DNA of 64,000 nt from G963662605 sp963662605 (lineage in GTDB: Bacteria > Bacteroidota > Ignavibacteria > Ignavibacteriales > Ignavibacteriaceae), in the NCBI GenBank assembly GCA_963662605.1, contig OY759785.1, positions 1,612,001 to 1,676,000 on the forward strand. Reading direction: 5' to 3'. Shown in pieces: positions 17,888 to 27,669 of the stretch (position 1 is the first letter of the stretch; each line of letters begins with the position of its first letter). The position numbers and the translations under genes are program-made. The notes under the pieces are model-generated. The model searched no databases. It saw nothing but the letters and a program-made list of their open reading frames with translations, and had not been told where the DNA came from.

Positions 17888-18553
17888 TTGCGTTTCAGTA
17901 AGTTCACCGGTATTTTATTTTTCTCATTGCTGGTATTAACAATCAGCGCACCGGCGCAGAATGTTTTCAGGATAGCACGATTGAAATACTCAGGCGGCGG
18001 GGATTGGTACAATGACCCCTCCGCTGAGGTTAATTTGCTGAACTACGTTAAACAGAATACCAACATCGCGGTCAAACCTGAATATAAATTTGTTGATATC
18101 GCCAGCGATGAGATATTCTCGTACCCCTTTCTTTTTATGACCGGCCACGGGAATGTTGTTTTCACAAACGCTGAAGCTGAGCGCCTAAGAAAATATCTTG
18201 AAGCAGGCGGATTCCTTTATATTGATGATGATTACGGACTTGATAAAGCCATGCGCAGGGAAATGAAAAAAGTCTTCCCGAGCAACGATTTTATCGAGCT
18301 GCCATTTAGTCATCCGATGTACCATATCTTTTTTAATTTTTCATACGGCCCTCCGAAAACTCACGAGCATGATAATAAGCCGCCGCAGGGCTTTGGAATA
18401 TTTATCAATAACCGGCTCGCAGTTTATTATACATACGAATCAAATCCGAGCGATGGCTGGGTTGACCCGGAAGTATATCATGACCCTGAAGCAAAAAGAG
18501 TCGAGGCATTGCGCTTCGGTACCAACCTCGTTCTATGCGTCTTAAGTCAATAA
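17888..18553 (+). CDS. DUF4159 secreted protein
   Basis: A 221-residue protein with a signal peptide (about 1-24). The core is a Rossmann/GATase-like fold with Pro-Phe-Leu-Phe-Met-Thr-Gly-His-Gly and Tyr-Ile-Asp-Asp-Asp-Tyr-Gly, the two motifs that mark DUF4159. Translation begins at TTG with GAGGT 8 nt upstream. It is followed after 10 nt by a DUF4175 protein. In related bacteria the two sit in a cluster with MoxR/Bat-like genes, which suggests a shared envelope role, but the biochemical function is unknown. Confidence 0.8.
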   Translation: MRFSKFTGILFFSLLVLTISAPAQNVFRIARLKYSGGGDWYNDPSAEVNLLNYVKQNTNIAVKPEYKFVDIASDEIFSYPFLFMTGHGNVVFTNAEAERLRKYLEAGGFLYIDDDYGLDKAMRREMKKVFPSNDFIELPFSHPMYHIFFNFSYGPPKTHEHDNKPPQGFGIFINNRLAVYYTYESNPSDGWVDPEVYHDPEAKRVEALRFGTNLVLCVLSQ

Positions 18554-18563
18554 AGCGGGGCGT

Positions 18564-21500
18564 ATGAACACTGAACTTTCCCGGACGCTGGAAAAACTGA
18601 AAAAGTTTATCAGGGCTGAGTATCTCGAACGTGCTATACGGGGTGGTCAGTTCTTCGCCATACAATCATCGGGGCTTTTCCTTTTCTTTGTGATACTGGA
18701 ATCCATATTCCGTTATCATTCTACCGTAAGAACCGTTTTATTTTTTATATGGGTCGCGGCTTCGTTAGCCTCGGGCGTGTACTATGTCGTATTTCCAATA
18801 GTCTTACGACTCAAAAATTTCTCGTTTGCACAATATCTCACCGCTGCTGAAAAGATTGGTGAAGAGTTCCCGGATATTAAAGACGAACTCCGTAACGCAC
18901 TTGAATTAGCTTCACAGGCACAACAGGAGCATACATCTGGTGCCTTTGTTGAAGCCGCTTTTCACCGTGTGTATGGTAAAATAAAAAACGCCGCATTCAC
19001 CGCCTTGGTGAGTTTTAAAAAATGTATCTCATTGCAGCGTTTCTCAGTTCCTGTTGCAGCAGGAATTTTACTATTAGTTGTTCTGATTCCGGCACTCAGA
19101 GCTTCAACAGAACGCCTGTTATTGTTCACGCATGAATTTGTTCCTCCCGCGAAGTATACAATCAATATTTCTCCCGGCAATACCAAGACACTGAAGGGCA
19201 GTGATGTTATTATCAACGCGGTTGTACTCGGTGGTGATCCGAAAGTGATCAACCTGTACATTAAGGATAAAGAGCATGATAAAGAGGAACAGCATACCAT
19301 TGAGCGTGATTCTCTTCTGAATTTTCGCTTTGTACTTCGTGGCGTCAGGACTGATGCAGAATACTGGTGCTCACTTGAAGATGTGGTTTCGGAGAGGTAC
19401 AAAATTACCGTTGTGAATAATCCTGCTATTCAGGAATTGACCCTGAAAGTCAGGCCGCCGTCATATTCAGGCTTGCAGTCTTCCGAACAAAAAGATAACG
19501 GTAACGTTACATGTTTATATGGAAGCAGTGTAGATTTTAAAATAGTCGCATCAAAGCCACTCAAAGAAGCAAACCTTGTTATCGGCGACTCGCAATATGT
19601 TAAATTACACTGCACTGATAACATTGCATCGGGGACACTGATAGCCAAGGGTGAAATACAGTATAAAGTGGTTATTAAAGATTTTGACGGCAATCCCAAT
19701 CTCTCGCCGGTGGTATATGATATTAAATCGTTCGGCGACGGCTCTCCGGTAATCGAATTGATCGCGCCGGATCAGAATACCACCTTAACAACAGAACAGC
19801 GATTGCCGGTTACTGTTAAAATAGCAGATGACTATGGATTCAAATCATTGAAACTATATCATAGACTGAGTGCATCAAGGTATGAGAAGCCACAGGAAAC
19901 ATATCAGTCGGTAAATATTCCGCTTGACCTGACGAAGAAGGAACAGACCGTAGATTACATCTGGAATCTTTCACCGCTTTCTCTTTCAACAGATGAAGTG
20001 ATTTCATATTACATTGAGGTTGAAGATAACGATGCTGTATCGGGATTCAAAAAAGCCCGGACAATAGAATGTACTATTCGCATTCCTTCTGTTACAGAAC
20101 TTTTCAAAGAAAACGAAAAAGTCCAGGAGCGATCCGAGGACGAGTTGGCGAAAACTCTTCAGGAAGCTCAGGAACTGAAAAAGGATATGGAAAAGATTTC
20201 CCGTGAGATGAAGAAGGATAGTAAGGAAATTTCGTGGGAAGAGAAAGAAAAGATTCAGTCGGCTGCCAAAAAGTTTAGCGATTTGCAGCAAAAAATGGAG
20301 AAGATACGGCAGGATATTAAAGAGGCGACCAATAAACTGGATCAGAATAATCTTCTTTCAAAAGAGACCATGCAGAAATATAACGAGCTGCAAAAGCTGA
20401 TGAATGAGCTTACCTCGGACGAGATGAAGAAGATGATGGAGAAACTCCAGCAGGCTATGCAATCGCTTGATAGAAAACAAGCTCAGCAGAACGTGCAAAA
20501 CATGAAGATTGACGAAGAGGCATTCCAGAAGAGCATTGACCGGACGATTAATCTTCTTAAACGGATTCAGATTGAACAGAAGGTAGATGAATTAGTCAAG
20601 AAGGCCGAACAGCTTGAAAAAGAGCAGAGTGAAATTGCTCAGAAGACCGAAAAAGAATTAGGCAAAAATTCAGAAAGCCAGAGCGAACTTTCGAAACAGC
20701 AGAAATCAGTTGATAAGGAATTGAAAGACTTCCAGAAGAATCTTGAAGACCTCAAAGACAAGATGCAGGAATTCAAGGATTTGCCATCTGATGAGGCTGA
20801 AAAACTGCAAGAGGAGTTTGAAAAGCAGAATAATGACGAGCTTTCGAAAGACGCGCAGGAATCCATGAAGCAGATGCAGAAGCAGTCGGCAGCGCAGAAG
20901 CAGAATAAAATTTCGCAGAACATGAAAAAGATGAAGAGTGGGTTGCAGCAGCTGCAATCTTCACTTATGCAGAAACAGCAGATGCAGGTGTTTATGGACA
21001 TGACCAAACTCTTGCAGGGAATGGTCAACCTCTCCAAACAGCAGGAAGAGTTGAAAGACCAATCGAAAAAGGGCGAGCGGGAAATGTCCTATGGCGAGAA
21101 TGCCAGAAAGCAGGAAAACCTGAAAAAGACTCTCGAAAATATTTTACAGCAGATGAGCGCTTTGGCTCAAAAAACATTTGCCATTTCACCGGAAATGGGA
21201 CAGGCACTGGGTAACGCGCATATGAGAATGGATGCTGCCGGGAGTTCACTGCAGGGTAAATCGGGCACTCAGGCAAGTCAGAACCAGACCGAAGCGATGA
21301 AATCCATTAATGAAGCTGCGTTGATGATGAAGCAATCCATGGACAGTATGATGCAGCAGGGCGGCGAAGGCGGCAGCGGTATGATGTCGCTTATGCAGCA
21401 GATGAACAAGCTTGCCGGACAGCAGATGAGTCTCAACAACCTGACCCAGCAATTACAGCAGGGTAACAATGGGCAGCTTTCCCAACAGCAAATGGCGCAA

Positions 21501-21935
21501 ATGCAAAAGTTAGCTCAACAGCAGGATATCATCCGTAAATCACTTGAGCAGTTAAATAACGAAGCCCGGTCATCCGGTAATTCGAAGAAAATACCTGCGA
21601 ACCTTGAGCAGATACTTAAGCAGATGGATGAGGTTATTTCCGATATGAAAACGGAAAAACTGAACGATAACCTTATTCAGAAACAGGAAAAGATTTTATC
21701 GAAACTTCTCGATGCCCAGCGTTCTATCAACGAACGGGACATGGACAAGGAACGGGAATCATTCACCGGGAAAAACGTAAACCGGAATTCACCACAGGAT
21801 TTGAAAGCGTCTGAAAAGAAGCAGGATAAATTAAAAGATCAGATAAATAATCTTTCCAAAGAAGGTTATCTTAAAGATTACGAAGAGCTTATTAGAAAAT
21901 ATTTCGAATCATTACAAAAGTCCGGCTCTAATTAA
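18564..21935 (+). CDS. DUF4175 membrane protein with long Gln/Lys-rich coiled coil
   Basis: An 1123-residue protein. Two membrane helices lie near residues 30-80 and a third near 155-178. A periplasmic beta-rich region (about 180-490) follows, and then roughly 600 residues of charged, Gln- and Met-rich coiled coil (about 510-1115). This arrangement is that of DUF4175 proteins in Bacteroidota and relatives. The periplasmic coil could span a large distance or oligomerise. GGGGCG precedes the ATG. The strongly biased composition explains several long open frames on the opposite strand, which are not genes. Confidence 0.85.
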   Translation: MNTELSRTLEKLKKFIRAEYLERAIRGGQFFAIQSSGLFLFFVILESIFRYHSTVRTVLFFIWVAASLASGVYYVVFPIVLRLKNFSFAQYLTAAEKIGEEFPDIKDELRNALELASQAQQEHTSGAFVEAAFHRVYGKIKNAAFTALVSFKKCISLQRFSVPVAAGILLLVVLIPALRASTERLLLFTHEFVPPAKYTINISPGNTKTLKGSDVIINAVVLGGDPKVINLYIKDKEHDKEEQHTIERDSLLNFRFVLRGVRTDAEYWCSLEDVVSERYKITVVNNPAIQELTLKVRPPSYSGLQSSEQKDNGNVTCLYGSSVDFKIVASKPLKEANLVIGDSQYVKLHCTDNIASGTLIAKGEIQYKVVIKDFDGNPNLSPVVYDIKSFGDGSPVIELIAPDQNTTLTTEQRLPVTVKIADDYGFKSLKLYHRLSASRYEKPQETYQSVNIPLDLTKKEQTVDYIWNLSPLSLSTDEVISYYIEVEDNDAVSGFKKARTIECTIRIPSVTELFKENEKVQERSEDELAKTLQEAQELKKDMEKISREMKKDSKEISWEEKEKIQSAAKKFSDLQQKMEKIRQDIKEATNKLDQNNLLSKETMQKYNELQKLMNELTSDEMKKMMEKLQQAMQSLDRKQAQQNVQNMKIDEEAFQKSIDRTINLLKRIQIEQKVDELVKKAEQLEKEQSEIAQKTEKELGKNSESQSELSKQQKSVDKELKDFQKNLEDLKDKMQEFKDLPSDEAEKLQEEFEKQNNDELSKDAQESMKQMQKQSAAQKQNKISQNMKKMKSGLQQLQSSLMQKQQMQVFMDMTKLLQGMVNLSKQQEELKDQSKKGEREMSYGENARKQENLKKTLENILQQMSALAQKTFAISPEMGQALGNAHMRMDAAGSSLQGKSGTQASQNQTEAMKSINEAALMMKQSMDSMMQQGGEGGSGMMSLMQQMNKLAGQQMSLNNLTQQLQQGNNGQLSQQQMAQMQKLAQQQDIIRKSLEQLNNEARSSGNSKKIPANLEQILKQMDEVISDMKTEKLNDNLIQKQEKILSKLLDAQRSINERDMDKERESFTGKNVNRNSPQDLKASEKKQDKLKDQINNLSKEGYLKDYEELIRKYFESLQKSGSN

Positions 21936-21977
21936 TCCGGGCGGGTAATTTTATAAACCGAGAGTTAGGGAAAACAC

Positions 21978-22598
21978 ATGAAAAAAGCAGGCGTAGTTCT
22001 ATCAGGAATTCTTATCGTTTTAATGGCGGTGATATTTGTTCAGTGCAGCCTTATCCAGACATTCATCAATCTTACAAGAGTAAAATTTAAACTTCAGGGT
22101 GTGGAAAACATCTATGTGGCTAACGTTTCAGTTATGAACAAGACCAGACTATCGGATTTTAGTGCAATAGATATCCTGCAGCTCAGTGCTTCCGTTCTGA
22201 AGGGGACATTGCCGGTTACGTTTGTATTGAATGTCAATGCTGTGAATCCGAATCAGGCAACAGCAAAATCATCCGCTCCAAGTGCGACAATTACTTCGTT
22301 TCCGTGGCGTTTAGTGGTTGATTCCAAAGAGGTGCTGAGGGGTAATATTTCCCAGCCGATCACCATCCCCGGCAACGGTCAGCAGGCAAACATTCCGATT
22401 GCAATAGGCTTTGACCTTATGAAGACGTTCAAAGATAAAAGCTATGAAGGCCTTGTAGATCTCGTTCTCCGGGCCACCGGAAGATCAACCGGTTCAACGA
22501 GTCTGGAATTATACGCAAGCCCGACAGTCCGCACCGAAATCGGTAATATCGGATACCCGGGCGAAATCAAGATTATCAGTAAAACATGGACTAACTAA
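21978..22598 (+). CDS. WHy/LEA14-like putative lipoprotein
   Basis: A 206-residue protein with an N-terminal hydrophobic segment ending in Val-Gln-Cys, a likely lipobox. The body is a beta-sandwich with Asn-Val-Asn-Ala-Val-Asn-Pro-Asn, matching the LEA type 2/WHy fold found in desiccation-related and envelope proteins. It begins 42 nt after the DUF4175 stop and may belong to that transcript. It converges with the acetylesterase gene with a 3-nt gap. Function unknown. Confidence 0.55.
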   Translation: MKKAGVVLSGILIVLMAVIFVQCSLIQTFINLTRVKFKLQGVENIYVANVSVMNKTRLSDFSAIDILQLSASVLKGTLPVTFVLNVNAVNPNQATAKSSAPSATITSFPWRLVVDSKEVLRGNISQPITIPGNGQQANIPIAIGFDLMKTFKDKSYEGLVDLVLRATGRSTGSTSLELYASPTVRTEIGNIGYPGEIKIISKTWTN

Positions 22599-22601
22599 AA
22601 T

Positions 22602-24194
22602 TTAGTTGGTCTTTTTCTTCTTTTTCATTTCAGGATACACATATTGAGATGGCCAGTCATCTGTCCTGAACGGTGCTGCCGGCAGCATCTCCGAATTGTA
22701 AAGATTGCATTTCGGATTCTTTGCCCAGGCGTACCGTACGGCAACCGGTTTTGCTACATCGGGACAGGTGACGGTAATCGTATTAGCGCCTGAAATAACC
22801 GCTTTCACATTCTTGTGAAATACCTTATCCGCACCTGCTACGGCAAATCCCTTAAGTTCAGTTTCTCCCGGTATGACTTGTAAACCCTTTTCGCAATTGC
22901 TTAGTGTAATAGCAATACTCGAGCCTTTTATCTTGCAGCTTTTATACATTGGGCTTTCAGCGGCAATTTTTTTACCGTACACTTTTTGCAAAGCAAGTTT
23001 CGCTAATCTGTCACCAACCGGCACTTTGTTCTTCGGGTGAATCCTAATTGAAGATTCCGGATTGTCAGGGTCATTATTAGTGTCAATAGCCACCTCCATC
23101 ATCACGTTTGGTAATCCTGAGGTAAGTATTTTAGCTTGCTGTTCACGAAGGTCTGCCCAGTCGTCTTCCTCGTAGGTAGTGTCGGTTGTTGGACCCATGT
23201 TAAATAGCTGAACAAAGAGGAACGGGAAATCTCCCTGGCTCCACTCTTTACGCCAGTCCTCTATAAGTGCTTTGAAGAGTGTGCCGTATTCAAGCGACCG
23301 TTTGACATTGCTTTCACCCTGACACCAGATACCCCCCTTGATAGGAAATCCGGCGAGCGGGTGAATATGTCCGTTATAATTAAACGAATGGAATCTGCGG
23401 CGGGCGTTGGAGTCGAGAGGATTCCATTTTTCCGCACGCGCGCGAACCATCGCTAATTCAGGATCGGAGTTAATTTTCTCCTGACGCAGCCATGTCTCTA
23501 TTTCACTTCCGCCACGGAAGGATTGAAGAATGCCGATGGGGACGTTTAAGGACAGAGAAAGTTTAACGGCAAAAACATATGCAATCGCCGAGACGCGGTT
23601 ACCGATTTTGTTGGATGCACTGCATACGAACCACGGATCGGATTCAACATTAATTCTGTCGCTTGGTTCCGGTAACGGAGCGCTTTTTGCCAGGAAGGCC
23701 CGGATGAGCGGATAGTTTTTCGATTGATCTATCAGCGTGTCTGCGCCGAAAATATCCTTCAATTTCTTTTCCATGTTCGACTGCCCCGAAGCAAGCCACA
23801 CATCGCCGACAAGAACGTTTTTTAGCATGATGCTGTCTTTACCGGTAGTTATATCTTTTATCTTAACCGTGCATGGAGTGGTGCAAACAGATTGAGCAGG
23901 CAGTTCCAATTTCCATGTGCCTTTTTCATCAATCAGGGTTGTAGCAGATGATTCTTTCCCGTTTCTTGTGAAAGTGACCTGTATTTCGTCACCGGATTTA
24001 CCCCAGCCACGGAATTTCAACGGCATATCCCGTTGCAGTACCATATCCGAACTGTAAAAACGGGGTATTTCTAACTTCTGAGGAGCACTGACCGCTGAAA
24101 GTGAATCAGTAGCGCCAAAGGAAATTGTTTGAAGAAAAAGGAATACGAATATGCTGACCTGCAAGACTGCATAGCGGTGGGTTGAGGAAGACAT
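22602..24194 (-). CDS. Sialate O-acetylesterase-like secreted SGNH esterase
   Basis: A 530-residue secreted protein (signal peptide about residues 6-28). An N-terminal beta-sandwich (Phe-Tyr-Ser-Ser-Asp-Met-Val-Leu-Gln-Arg-Asp) precedes the SGNH domain. The domain shows Ala-Ser-Gly-Gln-Ser-Asn-Met-Glu around the nucleophilic Ser and Trp-Cys-Gln-Gly-Glu-Ser-Asn for block III. These are characteristic of the sialic-acid 9-O-acetylesterase family, which also deacetylates plant and bacterial polysaccharides. The ATG at 24194 is preferred over an in-frame TTG at 24209. The true substrate may be any O-acetylated glycan. Confidence 0.85.
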   Translation of the reverse strand: MSSSTHRYAVLQVSIFVFLFLQTISFGATDSLSAVSAPQKLEIPRFYSSDMVLQRDMPLKFRGWGKSGDEIQVTFTRNGKESSATTLIDEKGTWKLELPAQSVCTTPCTVKIKDITTGKDSIMLKNVLVGDVWLASGQSNMEKKLKDIFGADTLIDQSKNYPLIRAFLAKSAPLPEPSDRINVESDPWFVCSASNKIGNRVSAIAYVFAVKLSLSLNVPIGILQSFRGGSEIETWLRQEKINSDPELAMVRARAEKWNPLDSNARRRFHSFNYNGHIHPLAGFPIKGGIWCQGESNVKRSLEYGTLFKALIEDWRKEWSQGDFPFLFVQLFNMGPTTDTTYEEDDWADLREQQAKILTSGLPNVMMEVAIDTNNDPDNPESSIRIHPKNKVPVGDRLAKLALQKVYGKKIAAESPMYKSCKIKGSSIAITLSNCEKGLQVIPGETELKGFAVAGADKVFHKNVKAVISGANTITVTCPDVAKPVAVRYAWAKNPKCNLYNSEMLPAAPFRTDDWPSQYVYPEMKKKKKTN

Positions 24195-24230
24195 GGCTGT
24201 AACTTTCAATGCTGAAAAAGTAAAAGGTAA

Positions 24231-24785
24231 CTATTTAACGATTCGCAATTTATAATAAACCTCTTCAGGGGAGAAGATTCCCGCGAAGAAGCGTTCGTAC
24301 ATGACCGGTTCAATATTAATGATGTAGTCCATCCATTTGAGCACGGCAAAGTGCGACGTGATGAACTTCTTTTCAATGACTTCAAACTGAGCTTTTCCCT
24401 CGTAGTTGGTCCGGTGGTTGAGTTTCCACTTCTCGTAGAACTTCAGTTTGCGGTTGCCGATGTACTCGTAATTATCAAAGGTTCTGATGGAGAAGGGGAT
24501 TTTGTGGTCGGGCTCGCCGAAATACTTAGTGTTCAGGAAGAACGGAGCATAGACAATGAGGATTCCGCCCGGTTTAGCAATCCGGTAGAGTTCGGTCACG
24601 GTTTTATGGAAACTGTCTAAATGCTCAAGAACATGGGAGCAGTAAATTTCGTCAAAGGTGTTATCTTCAAACGGGTAGGGGAACGTGTTGATGTCATGGA
24701 TGGCATTTCCGCCGTAATCAACGATATCCAAATTAACGTAGCCTTCCTTTAAGTCCCTGCCGCATCCCAGATTCAGTTTCATCAT
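24231..24785 (-). CDS. SAM-dependent methyltransferase (class I)
   Basis: A 184-residue protein. The SAM-binding motif I is Leu-Asn-Leu-Gly-Cys-Gly-Arg, the acidic motif II is Asn-Leu-Asp-Ile, and Phe-Asp-Glu-Ile-Tyr-Cys-Ser-His-Val-Leu-Glu-His is the methyltransferase type 11 post-motif. The rest contains aromatic clusters and no second domain. Substrate unknown; such proteins are often found near glycan genes. Translated leftward, 36 nt upstream of the acetylesterase start, so co-transcription is possible. Confidence 0.8.
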   Translation of the reverse strand: MMKLNLGCGRDLKEGYVNLDIVDYGGNAIHDINTFPYPFEDNTFDEIYCSHVLEHLDSFHKTVTELYRIAKPGGILIVYAPFFLNTKYFGEPDHKIPFSIRTFDNYEYIGNRKLKFYEKWKLNHRTNYEGKAQFEVIEKKFITSHFAVLKWMDYIINIEPVMYERFFAGIFSPEEVYYKLRIVK

Positions 24786-25154
24786 GAATTTTTCAAAAAT
24801 TAGTTTTACAATACCTCAAATTACAAACATTTATGAAAAAGAGTTCAATTTCTTTGCAGATTTGTACTTCGAGTATAAATCTGCAAATGTTTCTTCGGGT
24901 CGTTTCCATTCTTCATCGATAGTTCTGAGTTAAATTTAAGTTGTTAAATTAGTCGGATTTCAGGAACAGCGGAGCTGTGGCAGCTGAGTAGTAATAGTAT
25001 TGAACATTAATTTTGAGCTCAGGATGAGCGGATCATTATAAAATATGGATGATGTTGAGCCGTGTCTGTGACACTCAAATATCCTCCTGCACGATTGCCC
25101 TATTAAGCTGCCGCACCTGCGGTGCTCTAAAAATCATGCAGGCGGATCGTTTAA
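24786..25154. repeat. Non-coding stretch with short inverted repeats
   Basis: No gene is seen between the methyltransferase and the RlpA terminator. Near 25076-25150 there are palindromic motifs such as CCGCACCTGCGG and two CCTGCA/TGCAGG arms about 60 nt apart that could pair. An A/T-rich first half may hold the leftward promoter of the methyltransferase gene. Confidence 0.35.
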
Positions 25155-25186
25155 AATAAAAAATCCGTCCCGGTTTGGGACGGATT
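25155..25186 (-). terminator. Rho-independent terminator for the RlpA-like gene
   Basis: On the minus strand, ATCCGTCCC and GGGACGGAT form a 9-bp stem with a 5-nt loop followed by a T run. It lies about 26 nt beyond the stop codon. Confidence 0.85.
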
Positions 25187-25211
25187 CTCACTGGATATTT
25201 GAAAAAAAGTA

Positions 25212-25703
25212 TCAATTAAACGGAATTATGGGGAAATTAACCCCTTGTAACGTTATCTGCTCTACCTGGAGCTTAGCAACGCCTTTTTTCAACATATCCA
25301 ATTCGCGTGCTGCGGCTTTTGATACGTCAAGTTGTCTCGACCGGATATATGGTCCACGGTCATTTATTCTCACGACAACTGATCTTTCTGACTCCGGATT
25401 GGTTAGTCTTAATAAAGTGCCGAATTTTAACGAACGATGAGCTGCTGTCAGTGATTCCATATCATACGTTTCGCCATTGGCTGTCTGACGTCCATGAAAG
25501 TGTTCTCCATACCAGGAGACTTTCATTTTCCCAATCGGTACATACTGTACAACGGAGGTATCTTCTTTAACCGCATCATTAACAACTATCTTCTGCTCCG
25601 TCGGTTTTTGTTCATCCGTCGTCGGAATGATCTGGGTTACCGTGCTGGCACCCGCCAAAAGCAACAAGAGGGAAAATAAGAGTACTTTTGTTAATGAATT
25701 CAA
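25212..25703 (-). CDS. rlpA: RlpA-like double-psi beta-barrel septal protein
   Basis: A 163-residue secreted protein with a signal peptide (about 1-22), a short linker and an RlpA domain. The family signatures Ser-Trp-Tyr-Gly, Ala-Asn-Gly-Glu-Thr-Tyr-Asp, Ala-Ala-His-Arg-Ser-Leu-Lys-Phe-Gly-Thr and Arg-Ile-Asn-Asp-Arg-Gly-Pro are all present, including the His and Asp associated with lytic transglycosylase activity on denuded peptidoglycan. No SPOR domain is present, so this is the short form. It is followed by its own terminator. Confidence 0.85.
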   Translation of the reverse strand: MNSLTKVLLFSLLLLLAGASTVTQIIPTTDEQKPTEQKIVVNDAVKEDTSVVQYVPIGKMKVSWYGEHFHGRQTANGETYDMESLTAAHRSLKFGTLLRLTNPESERSVVVRINDRGPYIRSRQLDVSKAAARELDMLKKGVAKLQVEQITLQGVNFPIIPFN

Positions 25704-25881
25704 TAGTACCTCATATTTGTTATTTAATCATATCCAAGTTACGGCTTGCGGGGGAGGTGGGCAACGATGAACACCCCCTGAAGGGTTGCCCCCGGCAGAG
25801 ACCAAATATTCGACTATTTTGGTATTTTAGTCGGTTTTTGTATACCGGGATAATTTCGACCGCTTCAATCTTAACTATGAA

Positions 25882-26718
25882 TTAACCTACGGGGAGTTTT
25901 GCCTTGGTAACAAAGGCTGAAACGGGTATCACGATTCCTTCCGGCGTCCGGTAACGACTAAGCACGGCGATAAGCGAAGACTTGAGCTTGTCCGCATCTG
26001 TGGCGGGTATCCGCTCAAGGTGCGATCTGTTCCACGTGTTCCACCGGGACTGTAACCACTCATCTTCGTCGCGGTACTTGCACAGGTAAGTCTCGGTGCT
26101 GATAGAAATTTTCGTCAGCCCGGCATTTTCCAACATACCGGTGATGCCATTTTCCGTTCTGAAATCTTCGAAGCTCAGTTTGCCTGATTGGACCTTCGGA
26201 TTTGTCATAAGCCCGGGTATTACTCTCTCAAGTATTTCTTGCAGCAATTCGGTATGGTAAGGTTTCTGCCACGACGTGAAAGTAAGAGTGCCTTCGGGTT
26301 TAAGAACTCGTTTTATTTCATTGAATCCTTTTGCAATGTCAGAGAGAAAGAACAGTCCGAATCCGGATGTGATAACATCGAACACTGCATCGTGGAATTC
26401 GAGGTTTTCCGCATCCATTACTCTGAAGTCAATATTCTGTAATGGTGTGTTATTTAAGGAGTTGCGGCAATTTCCAATCATCGGGCCGGAGATGTCAATC
26501 CCTGTTACCTTGCCTTTTGCCGACAGCATTTTTGCGATAGGAAAAGTTACGGCACCTCTGCCGCAGGCGATGTCAAGGACGTTATCATCAGGCTGGATAC
26601 CCGCTTCTGAGGCAAGCAGTTCACCGAAGTACCGGAAGTACTGCGGACCCACCTCATCAAATTTTCCGGCAGAACGGTCGAACGCGGCTTTGACTTTTTC
26701 TTTGGAGTCCATTTCCAT
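25882..26718 (-). CDS. UbiE-type SAM-dependent methyltransferase
   Basis: A 278-residue class I methyltransferase. Motif I is Val-Leu-Asp-Ile-Ala-Cys-Gly-Arg-Gly, motif II is Val-Thr-Gly-Ile-Asp-Ile-Ser, and an Asp-Ala-Glu-Asn-Leu motif binds the adenine. The N-terminal Phe-Asp-Arg-Ser-Ala-Gly-Lys-Phe-Asp resembles ubiquinone/menaquinone C-methyltransferases, but length and C-terminus differ from MenG/UbiE, so a specific substrate is not assigned. Single leftward gene, divergent from the UbiA gene. Confidence 0.8.
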   Translation of the reverse strand: MEMDSKEKVKAAFDRSAGKFDEVGPQYFRYFGELLASEAGIQPDDNVLDIACGRGAVTFPIAKMLSAKGKVTGIDISGPMIGNCRNSLNNTPLQNIDFRVMDAENLEFHDAVFDVITSGFGLFFLSDIAKGFNEIKRVLKPEGTLTFTSWQKPYHTELLQEILERVIPGLMTNPKVQSGKLSFEDFRTENGITGMLENAGLTKISISTETYLCKYRDEDEWLQSRWNTWNRSHLERIPATDADKLKSSLIAVLSRYRTPEGIVIPVSAFVTKAKLPVG

Positions 26719-26832
26719 AATTTAAATTCTCAGACGTGAGCGAATAAAAGTGTTCCGTTAATACCGAAAAATATTATAATTTGCGTAAAGATTTAGAAAA
26801 AGAATAGTATTTCCGGAAAATTTATCAATTTT

Positions 26833-27669
26833 ATGAAAATTTCTGCTTTTTGGAAGATTATCCGGCCGCTGAACACCGGCATTACATTTTTTGTCGTCTT
26901 CCTGCTCATACTTGCACTGAACCCCGCAATTCTTCTCAGCACGGCACTTCTTGCTGCCGTCTCCGCCGGATTGACCGCAGCTGCCGGAAACGTTATCAAC
27001 GATATTTGCGATATTGATATAGATAAGATCAATCGTCCCGAAAGGATCTTGCCCAGCGAACAGCTTTCGCGGACTGCCGCGGGAGTTCTTTGTCTGGCAC
27101 TCGTTGCCGGGGCATATTTTACCTCGGCTTATGTATCCCGCCAGGCATTTTCCATAGTCGTCGTTGCCAATTTATTTTTGGTACTGTACTCACTCAGACT
27201 GAAACGGGTGATTCTCGCCGGGAATATTGTGGTCGCCGGACTGACCGGACTTGCATGCCTCTATGCCGGAGTAATTGCAGGGAGTTTCGAGCAGTCACTC
27301 GTATTTGCCGGATTCGCTTTTCTTGTGAATCTTATCCGGGAGATAATAAAAGATATAGAAGATAGGGAAGGCGATGAGAAAAACGGGGTTATCACCTTTG
27401 TTGCTAAATACGGTATCGAAACGACAAGAAAGCTTGTACAGGTTCTGACCGTGTCGCTTATCCTGCTGACCTGCGTCCCTGTAGTTGCCGGAATATTGAA
27501 GCTTGAGTTCTTTCTTATCTGTATGGTATTCGTTAACCCGCTTCTGGTTTTTATGTTGAAATACCTTGCCGGTGATGACTATGAGTCCAAGCTTAGAAAA
27601 ATGGGTAACATGCTTAAATTTTGTATGGTAGCCGGATTGCTCGCTATCTATTTTGGAATATCCCGATGA
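26833..27669 (+). CDS. UbiA-family prenyltransferase (geranylgeranylglyceryl-phosphate type)
   Basis: A 278-residue polytopic membrane protein with about eight hydrophobic helices. The first Asp-rich prenyl-diphosphate motif is Asn-Asp-Ile-Cys-Asp-Ile-Asp-Ile-Asp followed by Asn-Arg-Pro, and the second is Asp-Ile-Glu-Asp-Arg-Glu-Gly-Asp. Both are required for Mg-dependent prenyl transfer. Length and motif spelling fit the DGGGP-synthase branch often annotated in Bacteroidota, rather than UbiA or MenA; the acceptor is uncertain. Its stop overlaps the rnhB start. Confidence 0.75.
   Translation: MKISAFWKIIRPLNTGITFFVVFLLILALNPAILLSTALLAAVSAGLTAAAGNVINDICDIDIDKINRPERILPSEQLSRTAAGVLCLALVAGAYFTSAYVSRQAFSIVVVANLFLVLYSLRLKRVILAGNIVVAGLTGLACLYAGVIAGSFEQSLVFAGFAFLVNLIREIIKDIEDREGDEKNGVITFVAKYGIETTRKLVQVLTVSLILLTCVPVVAGILKLEFFLICMVFVNPLLVFMLKYLAGDDYESKLRKMGNMLKFCMVAGLLAIYFGISR

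Noticed and set aside
20639..21037. 132-codon Cys/Ser/Phe-rich frame on the minus strand
   Set aside because: It is the opposite strand of the Gln/Lys-rich coiled coil of the DUF4175 gene; composition is a by-product.
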